Assembly: GCA_910583735.1 (NCBI GenBank)
Contig: CAJTXS010000010.1
Coordinates: forward strand, 1 to 46,500
Length of the DNA stretch: 46,500 nt
Source: an uncultured Christensenella sp.
Lineage (GTDB): Bacteria > Bacillota > Clostridia > Christensenellales > UBA3700
Reading direction: 5' to 3'
The position numbers and the translations under genes were made by a program. Within the stretch, counting starts at the first letter, position 1. Each line of letters opens with the position of its first letter. The notes beneath the pieces are model-generated. The model was not told where the DNA came from. It saw nothing but the letters and a program-made list of their open reading frames with translations, and made no database searches. Positions 1-8,702 of the stretch are shown in pieces.

Positions 1-72
1 CGATTGACGGCAATAGCCCGCATAAATGATCATCAATTATGCTAATACATGTACAAATTAAATTATATTAAA

Positions 73-94
73 CGGGACGCTACATAGCGTCCCG
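73..94 (-). terminator. Probable intrinsic terminator of the ABC exporter operon
   Basis: A perfect 9-bp stem (CGGGACGCT / AGCGTCCCG) closes a 4-base loop about 80 bases after the exporter stop codon. Read on the minus strand it is followed by a T-rich stretch (TTTAATATAATTT). The T tract is interrupted, so efficiency is uncertain. The flanking bases 1-72 and 95-175 are AT-rich and I see nothing else in them. Confidence 0.6.
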
Positions 95-175
95 ATATCT
101 ATATAATTAAACAATCCTTATTGATACACTCTGCCAAGAATAACCGAAAGTAACTGCGCAAGCGCAATACGGCTA

Positions 176-2341
176 TCAAGCGCAATCGAATTGAGAATTG
201 TACAGCTCGGCGTAGAAGCCGCCCTTAGCAAGCAGTTGCTCGTGATTGCCCTGCTCGACTATATCTCCGTCGCGCAGTACGAGTATGCAGTCCGCGCCCT
301 TAATTGTAGAAAGGCGATGCGCAATTATAAAGGACGTGCGCCCCTGCATGAGCTTATCCATAGCCTGCTGTATCAATACTTCGGTACGCGTATCGACGGA
401 AGATGTCGCCTCGTCCAAAATAAGTATCTTGGGATCGGCAAGCACCGCTCTTGCAATAGTGAGCAACTGCTTTTGTCCCTGCGAGATATTGCCCGCTTCC
501 TCATTGATTACGAAGTCATATCCGCCCGGCAAGGTATTAATGAAGTGGTCCGCGTACGCGCAAGCCGCGGCGCGCCTTATCTCCGCGTCGCTCGCTCCCT
601 GCCTGCCGTAGCCGATATTGTCGCGTATGCTGCCGTTGAAGAGCCAAGTATCTTGCAACACCATGCCTACCTCTCTCCTGAGAGCATCGCGTTTGATTGA
701 AGTGATATCCTTGCCGTCGACGTATATAGCTCCGCCGTTAAGCTCATAAAAGCGCATGAGCAGCTTGACAAGCGTAGTCTTGCCCGCGCCCGTAGGACCT
801 ACTATCGCGATGCGTTTACCTTGCTCCACATCGCAGCTGAATCCCTTAATGATTATATTGTCGGGATTGTAGCCGAAGCGCACATTGTCGAATACGACAT
901 TGCCCTGCGTCTGCTCCAATTGCTCCTCTCCCGTCTCGACCTCTTCCTTCTCCTCGAGAAAAGCAAAGACACGCTCGGACGCGGCGATAGTGGACTGAAT
1001 GGTATTGGCTATACCCGATATCTGCGCTATAGGCTGATTGAACTGCTTGACATAGGTTGCGAAAGCCTGCACCTGTCCGACCATGAGGCTGCCTCTGATT
1101 ACCATATATCCGCCCAGCACGCAGGTGATTACGAAGCTGAGATTGCCCACAAACTTATTGACAGGCATCATAAGTCCCGAATAAAACTGTGACTTCCATG
1201 CCGAGTCGTATAGCTTATCGTTCTGCTTGCCAAACTCGCTCTTGCTCTTATCCTCGCCGTTGAACAGTTTGATTACCGTCTGCCCCGCGAATACTTCCTC
1301 TATCTGTCCGTTGACGTGACCGAGATATTGCTGCTGTCTTAGATAATATTTCTGCGACTTAAAGACTACGAGCATGACGAGCGCAAGCGATACGGGTATG
1401 ATAAGCAGCGCCACCAGCGTCATTATCCAGTTAATGCGGAACATCATTACCATAACGCCTATCAGCGTGGTAAAGGCTGTGACGAGCTGCGCCAGCGACT
1501 GATTGAGCGACGTGGATATCATATCGACGTCGTTGGTCAGATAACTGAGCACTTCGCCGTGAGTGGTGCCGTCGAAGTACTTGAGCGGCAGTTTATCTAT
1601 CTTGGCGTATATGTCGCGTCTGAAGCGATAGGAGATATTCTGCGCCACGGTGGAGAGGATAAAGCCCTGCACGTACATGAGCGCGCCCGACACGCACACG
1701 AGTATGACCGTCTTAATCAGGATATCGACCACAGCCCTCACATCTACGCCTTGCGCCCCGCCTGTAAGCGACGCGGAATACAGCGCGTCGGAGTACTCTT
1801 TGGAGATATCGGCGAACTTGCTCTCCAGTCCCAATACCTCGAAGAAGTCGCCGAGCACAGCGCTGTCGTCGCTCAAAAGAGAGCGCGCTGCCGAGAGCTG
1901 CCCTATAGTAATCGACTTAACGTCCAATGAATCCGACCCCGCAGCATCAGCCGCGTCCTTAATACCCGCAAGCTCCTCGGGATAGAGATAGTAATACTGC
2001 GCAAGCGTCATATCGGGAGAGCTTGCCGCCGCCTCTGTCATATTATCCGTAACTATTGCTCCGACTCCGTGAGCCGCTTCGTACATCTGCTTGCGCAACA
2101 CGCCCGTCATGAGCTCGTCGGTAGCCTTGCCCATTATCTCGGGCACAAAAATGGTCGCTATCACTCCGCCTATCGCGAGCACGAAAGCTACGATTATGGC
2201 AAGCAGATTGGAGCGCATATACCTAAGCGTCTTGACAAGCGTGCCCTTAAAGTCCTTTGGCTTCTCCCCTACGATGCCTCTGCCTCCCATAGGTCCGCCC
2301 ATATGTCCCGCTCTGCGCGGCATTCTGTTGTTGCTACCCAT
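176..2341 (-). CDS. ABC exporter, ATP-binding/permease subunit with canonical catalytic site (heterodimer partner 2)
   Basis: This 721-residue type IV ABC exporter half has an N-terminal transmembrane domain and a C-terminal nucleotide-binding domain. Walker A is GPTGAGKTT, Walker B ends ILDEATSS with the catalytic Glu, and the H-loop His is present (AHRLSTI). The signature is degenerate (ISQGQ). An insertion of roughly 120 residues between the first two membrane helices probably forms an extracytoplasmic loop. I chose the ATG at 2341 because it overlaps the upstream stop codon (TAATG) and follows AGGAGG; a longer reading frame to 2398 lacks these marks. With the neighbouring half-transporter it should form a heterodimer with one degenerate and one active site, as in TM287/288 and BmrCD-type exporters. 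The substrate is unknown; multidrug export is the usual guess for MarR-linked pairs. Confidence 0.93.
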   Translation of the reverse strand: MGSNNRMPRRAGHMGGPMGGRGIVGEKPKDFKGTLVKTLRYMRSNLLAIIVAFVLAIGGVIATIFVPEIMGKATDELMTGVLRKQMYEAAHGVGAIVTDNMTEAAASSPDMTLAQYYYLYPEELAGIKDAADAAGSDSLDVKSITIGQLSAARSLLSDDSAVLGDFFEVLGLESKFADISKEYSDALYSASLTGGAQGVDVRAVVDILIKTVILVCVSGALMYVQGFILSTVAQNISYRFRRDIYAKIDKLPLKYFDGTTHGEVLSYLTNDVDMISTSLNQSLAQLVTAFTTLIGVMVMMFRINWIMTLVALLIIPVSLALVMLVVFKSQKYYLRQQQYLGHVNGQIEEVFAGQTVIKLFNGEDKSKSEFGKQNDKLYDSAWKSQFYSGLMMPVNKFVGNLSFVITCVLGGYMVIRGSLMVGQVQAFATYVKQFNQPIAQISGIANTIQSTIAASERVFAFLEEKEEVETGEEQLEQTQGNVVFDNVRFGYNPDNIIIKGFSCDVEQGKRIAIVGPTGAGKTTLVKLLMRFYELNGGAIYVDGKDITSIKRDALRREVGMVLQDTWLFNGSIRDNIGYGRQGASDAEIRRAAACAYADHFINTLPGGYDFVINEEAGNISQGQKQLLTIARAVLADPKILILDEATSSVDTRTEVLIQQAMDKLMQGRTSFIIAHRLSTIKGADCILVLRDGDIVEQGNHEQLLAKGGFYAELYNSQFDCA

Positions 2342-4119
2342 TACGCAAGTTCCTCCTCGCTGAGCTGAGACATCGCTATCGCGCGATATACCTCGCAATT
2401 ATCAAGCAACTCTTCGTGCGAGCCCATGCCTACTATCTTGCCGTCGTCGAGCACGATTATCCTATCTGCGCCCATAATAGTGCCTACGCGCTGCGCGACG
2501 ATTATGAGCGTCGCGTCCGCCATGCTCTCGCCCAGCGACTTACGCAGCTGCGCGTCCGTCTTAAAGTCGAGCGCGGAAAAAGAGTCGTCGAATATATATA
2601 TGGGCGCGTTCTTGACAAGAGCTCTTGCAATGGCGAGTCTCTGCTTCTGTCCGCCCGACACGTTGGTTCCGCCCTGCGAAATGGGCTCGGCATATCTATC
2701 CGGCTTATCCTCTATAAACTCGCGCGCCTGCGCTATGTCCGCCGCTCTCTCGAGCGCAATATCGTCCGCATCCTCGTCTCCGAGGCGGAGGTTGGAAGCT
2801 ATTGTACCCGAGAAAAGCGTATTCTTTTGCGGAACAAAGCCTATATTGCGCCTCAAGTCCTCGATATTGTAATCGCGGATATCCACTCCGTCTATCGTAA
2901 TGCTGCCCTCGCTCACGTCCGCAAGCCTCGGTATGAGATTGATTACCGTGGACTTGCCGCTGCCCGTCGAGCCTATTATCGCAGTCGTCTCGCCCCTATG
3001 CGCCTCGAAGGATATATGCTCGATTGCATTCTCGTCGCCGCCGTAGTTAAACGACACGTCGTTAAATGCGATATCGCCTCTGAGCCTAACCCCTGTAGGC
3101 GACTCTTTGCCCTCTTTATTGACTATGCTGACGCGGGTACCCAGCACCTCGGACACTCGGCGCATAGATACGGAAGCGCGGGGCAGCAATACGAATACCA
3201 TGCTTATCATCATGAACGACATGACTATCTGAATTGCATACTGCATAAAAGCCATCATCTCCGCCACCTGCATGTAACTCTCCGCAAAGTACGACGCTAC
3301 CCATACCGTGGCGATGCTTACGCCGTTCATTACGATTGTTATCATAGGCATGAGCAGAGCCATTACTCTATTGACGAAGAGGTTGGTTGCCGTGAGCTCC
3401 TTATTTGCCTTGTCGAAGCGTTGCTCTTCGTAATCCACGGTATTGAACGCGCGTATTACCATCATACCGCTCAAGCCCTCGCGCGCTATACGGTTGACTC
3501 CGTCTATCTGCTTCTGCATCTTTATGAACTTGGGCTGAACGGCGATGAGCAGTATTATAATACCCGCGATTACCGCTGCTACTGCCACGGCTATGACAAT
3601 GCCGAGAGCCGACATTCCGCTGCTAGCCCCAACCGCCTTAATTATTCCGCCTACGCCCATAATCGGAGCGTACAGCACAAGACGCAGGAACATAATCGTA
3701 AATATCTGTATCTGCGTAATGTCATTGGTGCTGCGCGTAATCAGAGACGATACGGAGAACTTGTTATATTCCGCAGACGAGAATGAAGTTACCTTATCGA
3801 ATAAATCGTTGCGTATGTCTCTCGACAGCATGGAGCCGACGCGCGAGGCAAGGAAGCTGACAATTATCGACGACGCGCACGCAGCCAAGGATATGCCCAG
3901 CATTATGCCGCCTACGGTAAAGACTTGCTTCATATTGACAGCCATTATACCGTCGGTGATTATCTTAGACATGTACGAAGGCAACTCCAACTCGCACAGC
4001 GCCTCGCATACCAAAAAGCCGAATGCAAGCAATATCCATAATGCGTAGCGCAAATAGTAGCGCATGATTACGCCTATGCCGTCATTCTTCCTATCCATAG
4101 ATGCAGCCTTGTTACTCAT
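2341..4119 (-). CDS. ABC exporter, ATP-binding/permease subunit with degenerate catalytic site (heterodimer partner 1)
   Basis: This 592-residue ABC exporter half has six predicted membrane helices and an NBD. Walker A is GSTGSGKST and the signature is intact (VSGGQ), but Walker B ends IFDDS, with Asp in place of the catalytic Glu, and the H-loop His is replaced by Gln (VAQRVGTI). These changes complement those of the downstream subunit, whose signature is the degenerate one. In heterodimeric exporters such as TM287/288 this produces one non-hydrolysing and one hydrolysing site. The gene lies 17 bases after the MarR gene and overlaps the next subunit by one base. An internal ATG eight codons in is an alternative start. 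Confidence 0.93.
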   Translation of the reverse strand: MSNKAASMDRKNDGIGVIMRYYLRYALWILLAFGFLVCEALCELELPSYMSKIITDGIMAVNMKQVFTVGGIMLGISLAACASSIIVSFLASRVGSMLSRDIRNDLFDKVTSFSSAEYNKFSVSSLITRSTNDITQIQIFTIMFLRLVLYAPIMGVGGIIKAVGASSGMSALGIVIAVAVAAVIAGIIILLIAVQPKFIKMQKQIDGVNRIAREGLSGMMVIRAFNTVDYEEQRFDKANKELTATNLFVNRVMALLMPMITIVMNGVSIATVWVASYFAESYMQVAEMMAFMQYAIQIVMSFMMISMVFVLLPRASVSMRRVSEVLGTRVSIVNKEGKESPTGVRLRGDIAFNDVSFNYGGDENAIEHISFEAHRGETTAIIGSTGSGKSTVINLIPRLADVSEGSITIDGVDIRDYNIEDLRRNIGFVPQKNTLFSGTIASNLRLGDEDADDIALERAADIAQAREFIEDKPDRYAEPISQGGTNVSGGQKQRLAIARALVKNAPIYIFDDSFSALDFKTDAQLRKSLGESMADATLIIVAQRVGTIMGADRIIVLDDGKIVGMGSHEELLDNCEVYRAIAMSQLSEEELA

Positions 4120-4136
4120 ATATACCTATCCTTGTC

Positions 4137-4631
4137 TTAATCATTATCTTGCGAGCGACGCAGTCCATTTTCGGCGCCTGCGCTCATCTTCTCTATCAGA
4201 GATATGAAAGTCTTTAGGTCTCGGTCATCGAGATTGCGCACCGCGCTCTCCGTGAAGGCGCGCAGTCGTGCGCTGACCTGCCGAGCTATCTCTACGCCCG
4301 TCTTAGTAAGCGCTACGGAATACTTCTTAATAGATATGTCCTTATCTTTAAGCCGCACAAGATAGCCTTTACTCTCGAGGTCGCTGACTACGCGAGAGGT
4401 GTTCGACTTGTCGCATACCGCGCTGTCGGACAACTCCTTAAGAGTTAACCCGCCCTCTCCCGCTCTGTATAGAGTAATCATATGCCCGATGTGAAAGGGA
4501 GTAAGGTCGCACTGCCTTAAATATTGCTCAGCCTCTTTATGCGCGCTCTTCAGATTGCGCATAATTACCTTGGAAAATGTAAAGAAGTCGCACCTGTCTA
4601 TAAGGGCGTCTCTGTATGCCTTGTCGCTCAT
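4137..4631 (-). CDS. MarR-family transcriptional regulator
   Basis: This 164-residue winged-helix protein has the MarR layout: an N-terminal helix pair, a helix-turn-helix around residues 60-90 (LTLKELSDSAVCDKSNTSR) and a wing, then C-terminal dimerization helices. It is the first gene of an operon with the two ABC exporter halves, so it most likely represses its own operon and responds to a transported compound. The start at 4631 has no Shine-Dalgarno sequence, but a perfect promoter puts the predicted transcription start only about two bases upstream, so the mRNA is probably leaderless. Confidence 0.9.
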   Translation of the reverse strand: MSDKAYRDALIDRCDFFTFSKVIMRNLKSAHKEAEQYLRQCDLTPFHIGHMITLYRAGEGGLTLKELSDSAVCDKSNTSRVVSDLESKGYLVRLKDKDISIKKYSVALTKTGVEIARQVSARLRAFTESAVRNLDDRDLKTFISLIEKMSAGAENGLRRSQDND

Positions 4632-4639
4632 ATGAGTAG

Positions 4640-4668
4640 ATTATAATTACATAATATGCCGATGTCAA
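4640..4668 (-). promoter_or_regulatory. Perfect sigma-A promoter of the marR-ABC operon
   Basis: On the minus strand TTGACA (4668-4663), a 17-base spacer and TATAAT (4645-4640) match the consensus exactly. Transcription should start near 4633, two bases before the marR start codon. This both explains the missing ribosome binding site and fixes the start. Confidence 0.85.
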
Positions 4669-4677
4669 TACGAATTT

Positions 4678-4693
4678 TGTTGAGTTTGCAACA
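4678..4693. promoter_or_regulatory. Candidate MarR operator (inverted repeat)
   Basis: TGTTG and CAACA form an inverted repeat separated by six bases, just upstream of the -35 element. MarR proteins commonly bind short palindromes near their own promoter. The arms are only five bases, so this may be chance. Confidence 0.3.
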
Positions 4694-5131
4694 TTTTACA
4701 ATATTTATATACTATACTTAAGCTAAGTAATAATATAGTAAAATCGTTATTTATAATATTGATTTTTATTTATATAAATATTTAATCGTAAACAGTTAAT
4801 AGATATTGTTCAAATATGATATTGGTATTATATCTTAAGCGACGTACGCATGCATATGTATCTGTATTTTTCGCTTTTGCAATGCTTTGGAGTATTGACA
4901 ATCATGTATCGATTGATAAATAGCGCAACGCGCCATTACAAAATACGCGCATATATATCGACGCTATATTTCGCTTGATAATTCCTTTAATATTACGCAC
5001 TGTGTATTATTTATAGCGAAAGCTCTACTCGCTTACCGCAAGAGGCTTGCAATAATACTAACCGAAATACAATATATAAGCTCATAACTTTATAATCATA
5101 ATAATGACGGCGAAAGCCGCCTTTCGCTCAT
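4694..5131. other. AT-rich intergenic region without a recognised gene
   Basis: This stretch between the marR promoter and the rpsI terminator is very AT-rich. A small hairpin (GCGAAAG / CTTTCGC, 5110-5127) lies near the rpsI terminator. I found no tRNA, no convincing open reading frame and no known riboswitch. Confidence 0.6.
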
Positions 5132-5163
5132 AAAAAAAACAGACGCGCCGTATAGCGCGTCTG
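5132..5163 (-). terminator. Intrinsic terminator after rpsI
   Basis: CAGACGCGC and GCGCGTCTG form a 9-bp GC-rich stem with a 6-base loop, followed on the minus strand by eight T residues. It lies 23 bases after the rpsI stop and ends the ribosomal protein operon. Confidence 0.93.
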
Positions 5164-5186
5164 CGTATTGGTCGATATACAAACGA

Positions 5187-5600
5187 TTAACGCTTGCTGA
5201 ACTGAGGAGCCTTACGAGCCTTGTGCAAGCCGTACTTCTTACGCTCCTTAGCGCGAGGGTCACGCGTGAGATAGCCTGCAGCCTTGAGCGCGGGCTTATT
5301 TGCCTCGTCCGCAACTACGAGCGCACGGGCGATACCGTGACGGATAGCTCCCGCCTGACCGGTGAAACCGCCGCCGCTTACATTGACTATCACATCGAAA
5401 GACGATGCGGTGCCGGTAAGCTCCAAGGGCTGCTTGACGATGAGCTTGAGAGTGTCGAGACCGAAGTACTCGTCCAAGCTCCTCTTATTGACGGTGATAG
5501 CGCCGTTGCCTTCGGGGAGAAGTCTTACGCGGGCGATAGCTTTCTTCCTGCGGCCTGTGCCGAGATACTGAATCTTCTTCTTAACTTTCTTGGTAGCCAT
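5187..5600 (-). CDS. rpsI: 30S ribosomal protein S9
   Basis: The 137-residue product has the family's C-terminal signature: RDPRAKERKKYGLHKARKA followed by the invariant QFSKR end, whose terminal Lys-Arg reaches the decoding site. The TGRRKKAIARV motif lies near the N-terminus. AAGGAG precedes the ATG. It follows rplM by 15 bases, the order found in nearly all bacteria, and ends at a strong terminator. Confidence 0.98.
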   Translation of the reverse strand: MATKKVKKKIQYLGTGRRKKAIARVRLLPEGNGAITVNKRSLDEYFGLDTLKLIVKQPLELTGTASSFDVIVNVSGGGFTGQAGAIRHGIARALVVADEANKPALKAAGYLTRDPRAKERKKYGLHKARKAPQFSKR

Positions 5601-5615
5601 TGTGTCCTCTCCTTA

Positions 5616-6044
5616 TCAGATCTTAAGCTCTTCGGGCTTCTGCGCCTCGTGATTGTGCAAAGCTCCGGCAAATACGCGCAGTCTCTTGAGCTGATGTCTG
5701 CCCAAAATGTTCTTGGGCAACATACCCTTAACCGCAAGAGTGACTGCCTTGGCGGGGTCGTTCTGCATAAGGTGCTTGTACTGTATGCTCTTAAGTCCGC
5801 CCGCATATCCGGTGTGGTAATAATGATACTTCTGCTCGAGTTTCTTGCCCGTAAGTCTTACTTTATCGCAATTAACGACTATAACGAAATCACCCGTGTC
5901 CACATTGGGAGTAAAGGTGGGTTTATTTTTACCTCTGAGAATGTTCGCAACTTTGCTGGCAAGACGTCCAAGCACCAAGTCTGTGGCGTCTATTACATAC
6001 CATTTACGAACTACTTCTTCGGCTTTAGCCATATATGACTTCAT
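5616..6044 (-). CDS. rplM: 50S ribosomal protein L13
   Basis: The 142-residue product begins with a KWYVIDATDLVLGRLAS segment and carries VKGMLPKNILGR, both diagnostic of L13. CGGAGGA precedes the ATG. L13 is an early assembly protein of the large subunit. The gene has its own consensus promoter about 80 bases upstream, so S9 and L13 can be made independently of the truA-ecf genes that precede them. Confidence 0.98.
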   Translation of the reverse strand: MKSYMAKAEEVVRKWYVIDATDLVLGRLASKVANILRGKNKPTFTPNVDTGDFVIVVNCDKVRLTGKKLEQKYHYYHTGYAGGLKSIQYKHLMQNDPAKAVTLAVKGMLPKNILGRHQLKRLRVFAGALHNHEAQKPEELKI

Positions 6045-6124
6045 ATATATCCTCCGAATTAATTGATTGAGACCGTCCGAGTAGAAGGGCTAATTCCGAT
6101 CGGCACAGTATCATACGCTTAATT

Positions 6125-6153
6125 ATTTTATACAAACGCAAGTACGATGTCAA
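6125..6153 (-). promoter_or_regulatory. Promoter and short leader of rplM-rpsI
   Basis: TTGACA (6153-6148), 17 bases and TAAAAT (6130-6125) on the minus strand predict a start near 6118 and a leader of about 75 bases. In the leader GAATTA can pair with TAATTC, next to the Shine-Dalgarno sequence. Some Firmicutes have an L13 leader motif here; I cannot confirm that this is one. Confidence 0.75.
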
Positions 6154-6183
6154 GCAAAATTACGACATTTAGACAAGCCGCAA

Positions 6184-6918
6184 TCAGTACTCCACACTAA
6201 CAAGATACAGCCCGCAACCGCTCACCGTCTTGCCCGCGCGGCGTCTGTCCGCAGCGGCGATTATATTCGGCATGTCGAGATAGGAAAACCTGCCCCTGCC
6301 TATATCTATAAGCGTGCCTGCAACAGAGCGCACCATGTTGTGCAAAAAGCCGTTGCCCGTGATATAAAAAGAGATAATATTATTATCTCTTTCCTCTATA
6401 TGGGCGTCATATACGGCGCGTACGGTATTCTTATCTTTTACGCTGTCCGACAGCGCGAACGAGCGAAAGTCGTGCTCGCCTATAAGATATGCGCAAGCCT
6501 TGCGCATCGCGTCGATATCGAGGTCGTATACGCATATGTGACAGTACCTGCGCAGCAGCGGAACGTGTATCTTGGACAGACATATGTCATAGCGATAAGT
6601 CTTGCGCACTGCGGAAAATCTCGCGCTGAAGTTGTCGGGCACAGGCTCGCAAGATAGAGCCGCTATACTATCGGGCAACAAACAATTGATACGGTAATGA
6701 AAGTCGGCGGGCAATGGCCCGTCGCTGTCGAAATGAATTACCTGCCCCAAAGCGTGCACTCCGGCGTCGGTTCTGCCCGCGGCAACTATCGTAACGGGGC
6801 GCTGCAACTTAAGAGATATAGCTTCTTCGACCGCTTGCTGCACGGAAGGGTGCGACCTCTGACGCTGAAAGCCGTTAAAGTCGCCGCCGTCGTATTGCAA
6901 AACCATCTTATATCTCAT
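6184..6918 (-). CDS. truA: tRNA pseudouridine(38-40) synthase
   Basis: TruA isomerizes uridines 38-40 in tRNA anticodon stems. The 244-residue protein carries the catalytic motif AGRTDAGVHALGQ with the essential Asp, the N-terminal LQYDGGDFNGFQRQ segment, and the C-terminal FLHNMVR and VRSVAGTLIDIGRG motifs. The start codon directly abuts the ecfT stop, with AAGGGG as ribosome binding site, so translation is coupled. Confidence 0.97.
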   Translation of the reverse strand: MRYKMVLQYDGGDFNGFQRQRSHPSVQQAVEEAISLKLQRPVTIVAAGRTDAGVHALGQVIHFDSDGPLPADFHYRINCLLPDSIAALSCEPVPDNFSARFSAVRKTYRYDICLSKIHVPLLRRYCHICVYDLDIDAMRKACAYLIGEHDFRSFALSDSVKDKNTVRAVYDAHIEERDNNIISFYITGNGFLHNMVRSVAGTLIDIGRGRFSYLDMPNIIAAADRRRAGKTVSGCGLYLVSVEY

Positions 6919-7785
6919 CTACAGCCCCTTGAAAAAGTCCACCGCGTTATTGAAAAGCGAAACAATATATTGATCCGTACCGCCTATAAGATACTTGTCG
7001 AGGAATATGAAAGTCACCAGCGCGGCAAATACTACCAAAGCGACCAAATCGCGCGCGGCGAAGGTCATCTTCTTCATCCTCGTGCGCTTAGGAGATGCGT
7101 TGTAACAGCGCGCGTCGAGCGCGTCCGCCAGCTCGTCCGCCTTGCGGAACGCGCCTACAAAAAGCGGTATCAGCACGGGCAAAAGCGCCTTGGCGCGCTT
7201 GAAAATATTGCCGCTGTCGAAGTCCGCGCCCCTCGACTTCTGCGCCATGGTTATCTTGTCCGTCTCGTCGATAAGTATGGGTATGAATCTGAGCGCTATG
7301 CTCATGATTACGGCAAGGTCCCTTACGGGCACCTTGATAAGAGTGAGCGGCTTGAGCAAGCTCTCTATGCCGTCTGTAAGCTCTGTCGCGCCCGTAGTAA
7401 AAGTGAGCATAGTCGTGCCCATAATCAACAATATCAGCCTGAACATCAGCTTGAGCGCGGAGTCAATCGCCTCGGGCGAAACCTTGAATATCCACCACTG
7501 CCACACAACGCTCGTCTCACCGCCGTAGAAAAACAGATTGAGTATGGATGTGAGAATGAGCAGGATAATTATCCCTTTAATACTCTTGAACATAGCCGAC
7601 GGCGGCACGTGCGAGAGTCCGCACAGCGCCAGCAAGAATATCAGTATAACCGCATATGCCGTATACGAAGCCACGAAGAACATAGTTACCACATACAGCA
7701 GCGTAAATACTATCTTCAGCCGAGGGTCGAGCCTGTGGACGGGAGAGGATACTGGATAATACTGACCGAAAGCTACGTCTCTCAC
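6919..7785 (-). CDS. ecfT: Energy-coupling factor transporter transmembrane protein EcfT
   Basis: This 288-residue protein has about six hydrophobic segments and an SRGAD motif (the first of two Arg-containing coupling motifs) plus DARCYN near residue 215, which is the second motif in altered form (usually ARG). These cytoplasmic helices dock on the two ATPases. It starts with GTG, overlapping the ecfA2 stop as GTGA, behind GGAGGATGAGGAG. EcfT-EcfA1-EcfA2 form a shared energizing module for vitamin and metal S components. No S-component gene lies nearby, as usual for group II ECF systems. Confidence 0.95.
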   Translation of the reverse strand: MRDVAFGQYYPVSSPVHRLDPRLKIVFTLLYVVTMFFVASYTAYAVILIFLLALCGLSHVPPSAMFKSIKGIIILLILTSILNLFFYGGETSVVWQWWIFKVSPEAIDSALKLMFRLILLIMGTTMLTFTTGATELTDGIESLLKPLTLIKVPVRDLAVIMSIALRFIPILIDETDKITMAQKSRGADFDSGNIFKRAKALLPVLIPLFVGAFRKADELADALDARCYNASPKRTRMKKMTFAARDLVALVVFAALVTFIFLDKYLIGGTDQYIVSLFNNAVDFFKGL

Positions 7786-8702
7786 AGCTCCTCATCCTCC
7801 TTGTACCACCGCACGGAACGTACATCGCCGCACTTTATGCCGCGCGACCTTGCGGCGTCTATAATCGCCTTTGCCAAGCCGTCCATATTGACTATGTCAT
7901 CTCCGAGCTCTATGCCTTTGAGTCGGAGCGAGTCGGCTATGGATACGCACGAAGGCAGCTCCAGCCCTATAGCTTCGAGCTCTTGCCCGTGTCTAAAAAG
8001 CTCGTCCATGGGCATATCGAAGGCAACTTTGCCCTCGGAAAATACTATAAGTCTGTCGGCATATCGCGTAATCTCGTCCATGTCGTGAGATATCACTATT
8101 ACAGTGGGCGAGCACTCCCTCTTAAGGCGGCATATCAGAGACATTATCTGTTCCTTGCCGTAAGGGTCGAGACCCGCCGTAGGCTCGTCCAGTATCAATA
8201 TCTTGGGACGCATGGCTATCACGCCCGCTATCGCGACGCGCCTCTTCTGTCCGCCCGACAGCTCGAAAGGAGCGCGCTCGCCTATCTCGTCGGGATTAAG
8301 CCCCACCAGCCTGAGCGCTTCCGCCGCGCGGGAGAGAGCTTCTTCCTTAGACAAGCCGAGATTCTTGGGACCGAAAGCGACGTCTCTGATGACCGTCTCG
8401 TCAAAGAGCTGGTACTCGGGATATTGAAACACCATGCCCACGGTGGAGCGAAGTTTCTTATAATCGGGCTTGGGACGCCTTGCTGAGGTAAGACGTATGC
8501 CGTCCACCTCTATCTCGCCCGACTGCACCTTGATAAGTCCGTTAAGGTGCTGTATGAAAGTGGACTTGCCGCTGCCGGTATGTCCCATAATGCCTACGAA
8601 CTGACCGTCCGATATCTCTATATCCACGGAGTCGAGCGCCTTCTTCTCGAAGGGAGTGCCTTTGCTGTAAGCAAAGCTCAATCCTTTGACAACAATCGGC
8701 AT
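7782..8702 (-). CDS. ecfA2: Energy-coupling factor transporter ATPase EcfA2
   Basis: This is the second ATPase of the ECF module. Walker A is GHTGSGKST, the Q-loop FQYPEYQLF is typical of EcfA proteins, the signature is LSGGQKRR and Walker B is ILDEPTAGLDP. The ATG at 8702 follows GGAGGAG; a longer frame to 8783 has no support. The 306-residue length fits the family. It overlaps ecfA1 by 25 bases and ecfT by 4. Confidence 0.95.
   Translation of the reverse strand: MPIVVKGLSFAYSKGTPFEKKALDSVDIEISDGQFVGIMGHTGSGKSTFIQHLNGLIKVQSGEIEVDGIRLTSARRPKPDYKKLRSTVGMVFQYPEYQLFDETVIRDVAFGPKNLGLSKEEALSRAAEALRLVGLNPDEIGERAPFELSGGQKRRVAIAGVIAMRPKILILDEPTAGLDPYGKEQIMSLICRLKRECSPTVIVISHDMDEITRYADRLIVFSEGKVAFDMPMDELFRHGQELEAIGLELPSCVSIADSLRLKGIELGDDIVNMDGLAKAIIDAARSRGIKCGDVRSVRWYKEDEEL

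Noticed and set aside
2416..3786. A 456-codon open frame on plus opposite the ABC subunit
   Set aside because: Composition rich in Arg, His and Tyr is typical of an antisense shadow; the minus-strand gene has all family motifs.
4897..4924. Promoter-like TTGACA with TAAATA on plus in the gap before rpsI
   Set aside because: The -10 is poor and nothing transcribable follows before the convergent rpsI terminator.
6697..8088. A 463-codon open frame on plus opposite ecfT, ecfA2 and truA
   Set aside because: It spans three well-supported minus-strand genes and has shadow-like composition.
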